NCBI GenBank assembly: GCA_020848055.1
Contig: JADLBB010000212.1
Coordinates: forward strand, 1-7,842
Direction of reading: 5' to 3'
Source of the DNA: Chloroflexota bacterium
GTDB taxonomy: Bacteria; Chloroflexota; Limnocylindria; QHBO01
Length of the DNA stretch: 7,842 nt
The notes beneath the pieces were generated by a model. That model was not told the DNA's origin. It saw only the letters and a program-made list of their open reading frames with translations, and did not search any database. Made by a program: the position numbers and the translations under genes. Below, piece after piece: positions 1 through 5,546 of this stretch; positions within the stretch are counted from its first letter, which is position 1; every line of letters starts with the position of its first letter.

Positions 1-829
1 CCGCCTCGGGCATCACCGGCGCGGGCATCACCGCCTCCGGTACCACGGGCTCAATGGCGGAAGCGCGTTCAGGCTCGGGCAACGGCTCATCGGCCACCGG
101 AACGTCCTCGGCCGGAGCAAGCTCGCGCGGCATCATCGGTTCGGAAGCCTCGGCTGGCTCGGCGGAGGCGCGATGCGCGAGTGCACCCGCCAGGTCGTCA
201 CCGCCGGGCAGGTCCGGCAGGCTCGGGTCCTCGGCCCTCGCCAGGGCCTCGGCGAAGCTCTCGGTCGCCCGACGCGGTCCGCGGGCACTTGACCGATGCT
301 CTTGCTCGGGCGGCCCCTCGGCCTCCGGTCCGGGCTCGAGAGTGACGCCGGCGTCGCCGCTGGGCGGGGCCGTCGGCGCTGGCGCCGACGCGCGCGCGGC
401 GATCCGATCCTGATCCCGCTCCTCCGCACCCCAGCGGCCGCTCGAGGGCAGCGGCGATGCGCCGGGCAGCCGAAGGTCCATGCGAGCCTCGAGCAGGTCG
501 ACCCGCGAACGAAGCGACGCCACCTCGCCGCGCGACTCGCCGAGGGCCAGCAGGGCCTGGCCGTAGCGCTCGGTCAGGTTCCTGAACTCGGTCAGCAGCT
601 CGCGGAACGGCGAGAGCTCGCGCGACCCCTCGCCACCGTTCGGCCCGGACAGCGGGGGCGGGCCTGGCTGCGACGCCACCGGCGGCGCGGGCCGGGGCTG
701 AAGGAAGACCCGCATGCCGGTCGCCCCCTCCGGGGCGCCGGACAGGATGCCGCGGGCCAGCAGCTCCCACACGCGCTCGATGGGCACACCGAGCACCGCT
801 GCAGCTTCGGAGACCGAGTATCCATCCAT
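1..829 (-). CDS. Helix-turn-helix / coiled-coil protein, 3' end outside window
   Basis: The frame is open from ATG at 829 to the window edge: 276 codons with no stop, so the C-terminus is missing. Residues about 3-30 (YSVSEAAAVLGVPIERVW) look like an HTH_17 / MerR-excisionase-type DNA-binding helix-turn-helix. A short Pro/Gly linker follows, then a predicted coiled coil at about 73-120 (RELLTEF, RYGQALLALGESRGEV, LRSRVDLLEARM) that probably dimerises the protein. From about 121 onward it is low-complexity and rich in Pro, Glu and Ala, with a PEAVMPAPVMPEA repeat near the edge. I do not recognise a named family, and the DNA-binding role is inferred from the HTH alone. The ATG was chosen because it sits just before the HTH and 12 nt after a TACCCT box; no Shine-Dalgarno is seen. 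It is divergent from the phosphorylase gene, so it could regulate it, but that is only positional. Confidence 0.75.
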   Translation of the reverse strand, partial: MDGYSVSEAAAVLGVPIERVWELLARGILSGAPEGATGMRVFLQPRPAPPVASQPGPPPLSGPNGGEGSRELSPFRELLTEFRNLTERYGQALLALGESRGEVASLRSRVDLLEARMDLRLPGASPLPSSGRWGAEERDQDRIAARASAPAPTAPPSGDAGVTLEPGPEAEGPPEQEHRSSARGPRRATESFAEALARAEDPSLPDLPGGDDLAGALAHRASAEPAEASEPMMPRELAPAEDVPVADEPLPEPERASAIEPVVPEAVMPAPVMPEA

Positions 830-841
830 CAGGTGGCCGCT

Positions 842-847
842 AGGGTA
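842..847 (-). promoter_or_regulatory. Possible -10 box of the HTH gene
   Basis: On the minus strand, TACCCT (847 to 842) lies 12 nt before the ATG at 829. The same hexamer precedes the LigD-polymerase gene. No -35 match is visible at 16-18 bp spacing. Transcription from it would give a very short leader, in keeping with the lack of a ribosome binding site. Weak evidence from a single short motif. Confidence 0.3.
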
Positions 848-902
848 CCGCCTCGCATCAATGCCTGGCGGCATGGCCGCTCGCGGATGGGCGGATCGCG
901 GC

Positions 903-908
903 TAACAT
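903..908 (+). promoter_or_regulatory. Possible -10 box of glgP (leaderless-type)
   Basis: TAACAT fits the TANNNT -10 pattern and ends 8 nt before the GTG at 917, the distance expected if transcription begins at or next to the start codon. There is no purine-rich Shine-Dalgarno upstream of the GTG and no recognisable -35. The spacing equals that of the TACCCT box before the LigD-polymerase ATG, which supports the reading. If translation instead starts at the in-frame ATG at 887, this box would be inside the gene. Confidence 0.35.
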
Positions 909-916
909 CGGGCCCA

Positions 917-3073
917 GTGACCACCCACGTGACCGTTCCAACCCTGCCCAGCCATGACTTCAACCTGCCGCCAGAGCTAGACGGCCTGGGCGAGCTGGCC
1001 TACAACCTGTGGTGGACGTGGACGCCACGGGCACAGGCGCTGTTCAGCCGCATCAACGGCAGCGCCTGGACCCGGCACCGTAACGCGATCGCCGTGATGC
1101 GCTACACCGACCACGTCCGCTGGGCCGACCTGACCGCGGACGAGGACTTCGTCGTCGACGCCAGTCGCGTGTTGGACGAGTTCGGCCGCTACATGGCCAA
1201 CGGGGCGGGCAGCTGGTATGGCGCCACGCCCGAGCGACACCTGCCGGGACCGATCGCCTACTTCTGCGCCGAGTACGGCATCCACGAGTCGCTCCAGATC
1301 TACTCCGGCGGCCTGGGCATCCTGGCCGGCGACCACTGCAAGTCGGCATCGGATGCGGCCCTGCCATTCATCGGGGTCGGGCTGCTCTACCGGCGCGGCT
1401 ACTTCCGGCAGCAGATCGATGCCGACGGGCACCAGGAGCACGCGCAGCCGGACCTGGATCCGGGGCAGCTGCCGCTGCGTCGCGCGCGAGGGCAGGACGG
1501 CGCGCCGCTCCAGGTGACCGTCGAGATCGGCGATCGAAGGGTGTTCGCCGCGGTCTGGGTCGCCCAGGTCGGCCGGGTCCCGATCCTGCTGCTCGACACC
1601 GACATCCCCGAGAACGACCCGGCCGATCGGCCCATCACGCACATCCTGTACGTGCGCGGCCGCGAGATGCGCCTCTGCCAGGAGCTCGTGCTGGGCTTCG
1701 GCGGGGTTCGCGCACTGCGGGCGCTGGGCATCGAGCCGACCGCATGGCACCTCAACGAGGGGCATTCGGCGTTCCTGTTGCTGGAGCGCGCGATCGAGCT
1801 GCGGCGAGCAGATCCGTCGATGGCGGCGGCGGAGGCGCTGCGCCGCGTCGGCCGCGACGCGGTCTTCACCATCCACACTCCCGTGCCGGCGGGCAACGAG
1901 ACCTTCGACCGCTCCCTGGTGGCTCCGGCCCTCTCGGCATGGCTGCGGACGGCCGGCATGGAGGCGTCGGAGCTGCTCGAGCTGGGGCGCGGCCCGACGG
2001 ACGATCCGAACGCGCCGTTCGACATGACCGCCTTCGTGCTGCGACACGCCTCGGCCGCCAACGCCGTCTCGCGGCTGCACGCCGTCACCGCCACCCACAC
2101 CTGGCAGGCATTGGCAGGGCATCCGATCATCCCGATCACCAACGGCGTGCACGTTCCCACCTGGATGGGTCGCCCGCTGCGGCGGTTGGTCAAGGTGGCC
2201 GTGGGAGAGCCGCTCGGAACGGACCTCAACCGGCCACCGGATCCGGCGGCGCTCGACGAGCTCAACGACGAGGAGCTGTGGAGCGCTCACGCGCAGCAGA
2301 AGCGCGAGATGATCTCGTTCCTCGAGGGACGGCTGTCGCGCCAGTTCGCGCGCCACGGCGAGTCGCCCCGCGTCCTGCGCCAGCTGCGCGGCGTGCTCGA
2401 TCCCAACGCCCTGACCATCGGCTTCGCGCGCCGGTTCGCGACATACAAGCGCGCGGACCTTCTGTTCCGCGACGAGGAGCGGCTGGCCCGCATCCTCGAC
2501 GGCACCGATCGCCCGGTGCAGGTCGTGATGGCGGGCAAGGCGCACCCCGCCGATCGACCCGGCCAGCGCGTGATCCAGCACATATTCGAGCTGTCGCGCT
2601 CGGATCGGCTGCGGGGTCGCGTGTTCATCGTCGAGGACTACGACATGCGCATTGCCCGCTTCCTGGTGGCGGGGGTGGATCTGTGGCTCAACAATCCGCG
2701 ACGGCCGATGGAGGCGTCCGGCACCTCCGGCATGAAGGCGGCCATCAACGGCGTCCCCTCGCTCAGCATCCTCGACGGATGGTGGGACGAGGGCTACAAC
2801 GGCCACAACGGCTGGGCCATCGGTGACAGGGTGCCCGACGGGGACGATGGCGCGCAGGACGCGGCCGATGCGGCAGAGCTGTACCGGCTTCTGGAGCAGG
2901 AGATCATCCCCCGCTTCTTCGAGCGCGGGGCCGACGGCGTGCCGGCCGCCTGGGTCTCGACCATGCGCAACGCGATCGCGGCGGCACTCTGGCAGTTCAG
3001 CACGGCCCGCATGTTGACCGAGTACGTCGATCAGCTGTACCGGCCGGCGGTTCGCGAGGTCATCGGCGCCTGA
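917..3073 (+). CDS. glgP: Alpha-glucan (glycogen/maltodextrin) phosphorylase, GT35
   Basis: PLP-dependent phosphorolysis of alpha-1,4-glucans to glucose-1-phosphate; cytosolic, storage-polymer breakdown. From the GTG it encodes 718 aa. An N-terminal DUF3417-like segment (FNLPPELDGLGELAYNLWW) precedes the catalytic GT35 domain. Family signatures seen: YSGGLGILAGDH at 129-140, WHLNEGHSAF from 277, FTIHTPV from 317, FARRFATYKRA from 503, GKAHP at 540-544, and EASGTSGMKA with the PLP lysine at K607. Only 111 residues follow that lysine, shorter than the 820-860 aa actinobacterial/Thermus enzymes that I recall. The catalytic motifs are intact, so I read it as a compact TIGR02094-type enzyme rather than a broken one. 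The open frame extends upstream to 296, but that part is the shadow of the HTH gene. GTG 917 was chosen because homology begins at once and a TAACAT box precedes it; ATG 887 and GTG 929 are alternatives. It is convergent with the M23 peptidase gene. Confidence 0.93.
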   Translation: MTTHVTVPTLPSHDFNLPPELDGLGELAYNLWWTWTPRAQALFSRINGSAWTRHRNAIAVMRYTDHVRWADLTADEDFVVDASRVLDEFGRYMANGAGSWYGATPERHLPGPIAYFCAEYGIHESLQIYSGGLGILAGDHCKSASDAALPFIGVGLLYRRGYFRQQIDADGHQEHAQPDLDPGQLPLRRARGQDGAPLQVTVEIGDRRVFAAVWVAQVGRVPILLLDTDIPENDPADRPITHILYVRGREMRLCQELVLGFGGVRALRALGIEPTAWHLNEGHSAFLLLERAIELRRADPSMAAAEALRRVGRDAVFTIHTPVPAGNETFDRSLVAPALSAWLRTAGMEASELLELGRGPTDDPNAPFDMTAFVLRHASAANAVSRLHAVTATHTWQALAGHPIIPITNGVHVPTWMGRPLRRLVKVAVGEPLGTDLNRPPDPAALDELNDEELWSAHAQQKREMISFLEGRLSRQFARHGESPRVLRQLRGVLDPNALTIGFARRFATYKRADLLFRDEERLARILDGTDRPVQVVMAGKAHPADRPGQRVIQHIFELSRSDRLRGRVFIVEDYDMRIARFLVAGVDLWLNNPRRPMEASGTSGMKAAINGVPSLSILDGWWDEGYNGHNGWAIGDRVPDGDDGAQDAADAAELYRLLEQEIIPRFFERGADGVPAAWVSTMRNAIAAALWQFSTARMLTEYVDQLYRPAVREVIGA

Positions 3074-3078
3074 GACCC

Positions 3079-3094
3079 CGGCGATCCATCGCCG
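3079..3094. terminator. Hairpin in convergent gap, possible bidirectional terminator
   Basis: CGGCGA-TCCA-TCGCCG is a perfect 6-bp GC-rich stem with a 4-base loop (the inner T/A could pair as a seventh). It fills most of the 21-bp gap between the glgP stop (3071-3073) and the M23 peptidase stop (3095-3097). Position and symmetry suit termination from both sides. No U-tract follows on either strand, so it would be a non-canonical intrinsic terminator or an RNA 3'-end stabiliser. Confidence 0.45.
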
Positions 3095-4501
3095 TTACGG
3101 CAGGTAGCGGCGCGGGTTCTCCCACACGCCATGATCGTTGATGGCGAAGTGGACGTGGCACCCGGTGGACAGCCCGGTGGTGCCCTCGTAGCCGATGAGT
3201 GTGTTGGACGTCACGATGGTGCCCGGCGTGACGACGACCTTGGGCTGCATGTGCCAGTACCAGGTCATGATGCCGCCGCCGTGATCGATGACCACCCCGT
3301 ACCCGGTGTCCCATGGCAGCAGCGGCTGTCCCGAGGCGACCACGACGCCCGGCCCGGTCGCGTAGATCTTGGTCCAGCAACCGGCGGCGAAGTCGATGCC
3401 GGTGTGGAAGTGCGGGTACCAGGTGCCCCGATAGCTGTACGGCGGCTCCAGCACGAAGCCGGTCGGGCCCCATTCCTGGGTGACGGTGGTGGCACGCTCG
3501 GGCCAGCGGAAGCCGTAAGCCGATGGCGGCCCACCCTGGCGCCCTTCCTCCTCTTCCCGGCGCTTGGCCTCGTCGATCTGGGCCTGCAGGTCCTTCGCCC
3601 TCTGCGCCAGCTTGCGGGACAGTTCCTCGAGCTCCCGGGCGGCCCTCTCGTTCTGAGCGATCTTGGCCTCGACGTCATCCTGGGCCGCCAGTGCGTCGTT
3701 GAGCGCGTCCTCCTGCGCGGCCTGCTTGGCCTCGGCCTGGTCCTGGAGCGCCAACCACTCGGTGCGCAGGTCCGCGAGCTCGTCGCGCCGTGCCTCCAGC
3801 GTCGCCTGCTCCCTGGTCGCGGCGCGACGGGCGTCACGCAGCGCCGCCCGCCCGTCCTGCAGGCTCGCGCGCCGCGTGTCGAGCTCCTCGCGCATCGAGC
3901 GGATCTCGTCTGCCAGCATGGCGTCCTGCTCGGTCATGGTCATCAGGTAGCCAACCTCGCTGGTCACCTGGTCGAGCGAATCGGCCGTCAGCAGGAACTC
4001 CAGCAGTGAAGTCCGGCTGCGCTCGTACGCGCCGCGCAGGTGCTCCTGCAGCAGCGACTCACGATCGGCCAGCTCGCCGTTGCGCTGCCTGATCTGGCCG
4101 GCCAGCTGGGTCAGCTGGTCATCGAGCTCGTCGATCTGGCGGTGCAGATCGTCCAGGCGCTTCTCGATGTCGTCCACCTGCTGCTCGGCGGCGGCCAGCA
4201 GCCCGGTGACGTGGTCCAACTGAGCGTTGACCGATGCCAGCTCGGAGCGCGCCCGGTCGAGCGCGTCGTCCAGGTCGGCCGAGCGCTGCTTCAGCTGAGC
4301 CAACTCGGCCCGCTGCCGATCCAGGGTATCGGACAGCGCCGACTGCGCCGACTTGGCATCGGCCAGCCGAGCCTTCGTGTCGGCGAGCTCGGATTGCGGG
4401 TCGGCGGCTCGGGCATGGTCGCCGGGATGGATTGAAACAACGGTCCAGCCCACCGTCAGCAGGGCGACGAACGCGACGGCGAGGCCGGATCGCCGCGTCA
4501 T
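3095..4501 (-). CDS. Secreted coiled-coil M23 peptidoglycan endopeptidase (PcsB/CwlO/EnvC-like)
   Basis: Cell-wall hydrolase or hydrolase activator, 468 aa, exported. The N-terminus is a Sec signal peptide: MTRR, hydrophobic core at about 6-22, cleavage probably after ARA(A) at 32-33. Residues about 36-318 are a long coiled coil with heptad Leu and Glu/Arg/Gln. It contains a PcsB/CwlO-type segment at about 158-200 (AYERSRTSLLEFLLTADSL) and ends in a charged KRREEEE stretch. The C-terminal M23 (lysostaphin-like) domain, about 334-468, has the full zinc and catalytic set: H366 and D370 (HTGID), H417 (WHM), and H449/H451 (HVHF). It is therefore probably an active endopeptidase, unlike degenerate EnvC-type activators. 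ATG 4501 was chosen because it puts the signal peptide at the N-terminus; GTG 4597 would add 32 polar residues before it. Such coiled coils are often held by FtsEX in other bacteria; no ftsEX is in this window. A same-strand YihY gene lies 134 bp upstream. Confidence 0.9.
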   Translation of the reverse strand: MTRRSGLAVAFVALLTVGWTVVSIHPGDHARAADPQSELADTKARLADAKSAQSALSDTLDRQRAELAQLKQRSADLDDALDRARSELASVNAQLDHVTGLLAAAEQQVDDIEKRLDDLHRQIDELDDQLTQLAGQIRQRNGELADRESLLQEHLRGAYERSRTSLLEFLLTADSLDQVTSEVGYLMTMTEQDAMLADEIRSMREELDTRRASLQDGRAALRDARRAATREQATLEARRDELADLRTEWLALQDQAEAKQAAQEDALNDALAAQDDVEAKIAQNERAARELEELSRKLAQRAKDLQAQIDEAKRREEEEGRQGGPPSAYGFRWPERATTVTQEWGPTGFVLEPPYSYRGTWYPHFHTGIDFAAGCWTKIYATGPGVVVASGQPLLPWDTGYGVVIDHGGGIMTWYWHMQPKVVVTPGTIVTSNTLIGYEGTTGLSTGCHVHFAINDHGVWENPRRYLP

Positions 4502-4635
4502 CGAGCGGTGATCCGCACTTTGCAATTGCCCTATCTGCCCCGTGCGAGAGAGTCGGGACCGATCGTGCTCCGTGCCTGGGGGCGACGGAACCGGCACAAA
4601 GTACTACACCAAACGGCCCATGACCACCCCTCCGG
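4502..4635 (-). promoter_or_regulatory. Leader and possible promoter of the M23 peptidase gene
   Basis: This 134-bp gap lies between two minus-strand genes. It holds an AT-richer patch (minus TTTGGTGTAGTACTTTGTG, about 4596-4614) with overlapping -10-like hexamers TAGTAC (4606-4601) and TACTTT (4603-4598). A poor -35 match, TGGTCA (4626-4621), lies 17 bp before TACTTT. A start there would give a leader of about 90 nt. GCAATTGC at 4522-4529 is a perfect 8-bp palindrome nearer the ATG. A weak stem, TGACC/GGTCA (4621-4638, 8-base loop), overlaps the YihY stop. No clear Shine-Dalgarno precedes ATG 4501. Transcription by read-through from the YihY gene is equally possible. Confidence 0.25.
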
Positions 4636-5511
4636 TCAGTCTCGCGGGTCGTCCTCCACGGCGACGGCGTGCACGATCTCGGCCCCACCCAGCACTACCA
4701 GGCTTCCGAAGTGAAGGAACACCAGCAGGGTGATGAAGGTCGAGATCGGTCCGAAGGCGCTCTGGTAATCGGCGACGCGGGTCGCGTACCAGGTGAACCC
4801 GATGCGAAGCACCGTCCAGGCGAGCGTGGCGGACGCCGCGCCGATGAGCGCCTGTCCCCAGGTCACCGGCCGGTTGGGCACGACCCGGTACACCACCGTG
4901 AACGCCGCGGCCACCAGGGCGATGGGCAGTGCCGTGCCGGCCAGCCAGACCACCGCGTCGCCTGGAACCCGGCCCGGAAGCTCGGACGCCAGGCGCTCGA
5001 CAATCCCGACCACGACGCCGATCACCACCGACCCGACGATCAGGACCCCGGTCAGACCCATCAACAGCAGGCCCATGAGCTGCTCACCCGGGAAGCCGCG
5101 GCGCGGCGCGGTATCAAATACGCGCCCGATGCCATGCGAGACCGAGTTGAAGATGCCCAGGCTGGCCCAGGTCAGGAACACGAGGCTGACGATGGTCATA
5201 CCACCGCGCGACTCGATCGTGGCGTCGATGACGGCCGCTATCGATTCGGGATCGATCGGGGTGCCCGCGGTAACCCGCTCGATCAGCAGGTCGCGCGCGG
5301 GCCCCTCGCCCAGGAACAGGCTGAACACGACGATGCCGAGCACGATCAGCTGGACGAGCGACAGGATGGCGAAGTAGGCCATCGAACCGGCGTGGCGCAT
5401 GGCGTCGTGCGCCAGGAAGCCGACGATCGCGCGCCTCACGATGCGTGCCGGCCGGCGCGCATCGGTCCAGGCGTTGGCGCCGGCCACGACGCCCCTGGCG
5501 CGCTCGATCAT
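4636..5511 (-). CDS. YihY/BrkB-family inner-membrane protein
   Basis: An integral membrane protein of 291 aa, the usual size for the YihY/BrkB (former RNase BN) family. Its biochemical role is not established; transport or envelope functions have been suggested. Six hydrophobic segments are seen at about 45-67, 104-124, 146-170, 186-210, 217-243 and 255-283, which is the family's six-helix layout. Supporting features are the N-terminal AHDAMRHAGSMAYFAILSL, where the first helix begins, and the final YQSAFGPISTFITLL...LGGAEIVHA block, matching the conserved Y..YG.../LGAE region of the family. The ATG at 5511 has a GGAGG ribosome binding site. It is divergent from the LigD-polymerase gene across 35 bp and lies upstream of, and may be co-transcribed with, the M23 peptidase gene. 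The family call is firm; the function is unknown. Confidence 0.9.
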   Translation of the reverse strand: MIERARGVVAGANAWTDARRPARIVRRAIVGFLAHDAMRHAGSMAYFAILSLVQLIVLGIVVFSLFLGEGPARDLLIERVTAGTPIDPESIAAVIDATIESRGGMTIVSLVFLTWASLGIFNSVSHGIGRVFDTAPRRGFPGEQLMGLLLMGLTGVLIVGSVVIGVVVGIVERLASELPGRVPGDAVVWLAGTALPIALVAAAFTVVYRVVPNRPVTWGQALIGAASATLAWTVLRIGFTWYATRVADYQSAFGPISTFITLLVFLHFGSLVVLGGAEIVHAVAVEDDPRD

Positions 5512-5515
5512 CGGT

Positions 5516-5520
5516 CCTCC
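5516..5520 (-). promoter_or_regulatory. Shine-Dalgarno of the YihY gene
   Basis: On the minus strand GGAGG ends 4 nt before the ATG at 5511 (GGAGG-ACCG-ATG). It is the only strong Shine-Dalgarno seen before any start codon in the window. It fixes this start and shows the host uses SD-led initiation alongside apparently SD-less starts. Confidence 0.6.
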
Positions 5521-5528
5521 ATCCCCAC

Positions 5529-5538
5529 ACGCTACCCT
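5529..5538. promoter_or_regulatory. Overlapping divergent -10 boxes (YihY gene / LigD-polymerase gene)
   Basis: The 10-bp sequence ACGCTACCCT reads as TACCCT (5533-5538) on the plus strand, 8 nt before the LigD-polymerase ATG. On the minus strand it reads as TAGCGT (5534-5529), 17 nt before the YihY ATG. Both fit TANNNT and share the central TA. Plus-strand transcripts would be leaderless; minus-strand ones would carry a leader of about 10 nt containing GGAGG. No -35 elements are evident. The intergenic gap is only 35 bp, so both promoters have to lie very close to here or inside the opposite gene. Confidence 0.4.
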
Positions 5539-5546
5539 CTTCGACC

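Noticed and set aside
1..48. Near-repeats GGCATCACC at the left edge, considered as a start of a tandem-repeat or CRISPR-like array
   Set aside because: They are only codon-level repeats of the VMP motif inside the Pro/Glu/Ala-rich tail of the HTH gene; there is no spacer structure.
296..916. In-frame extension of glgP by 207 codons upstream of GTG 917
   Set aside because: This part is the antisense of the HTH gene's coiled coil and tail, is Arg/Gly/Ala-rich, and has no phosphorylase similarity; homology begins right after 917.
977..2806. A 609-codon open frame on the minus strand opposite glgP
   Set aside because: It lies wholly within a firmly identified gene, shows no domain or sensible composition (His/Arg/Gln/Val mixtures), and is explained by codon bias in GC-rich DNA that removes stops from the antisense frame.
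3131..4435. Several plus-strand frames of 100-290 codons opposite the M23 peptidase gene
   Set aside because: Repetitive Leu/Gly/Val/Arg composition mirrors the antisense of a Glu/Leu/Arg heptad coiled coil; no start signals or domains.
4502..4597. GTG 4597 as the start of the M23 peptidase gene
   Set aside because: It would place 32 polar residues ahead of an obvious Sec signal peptide that starts perfectly at ATG 4501.
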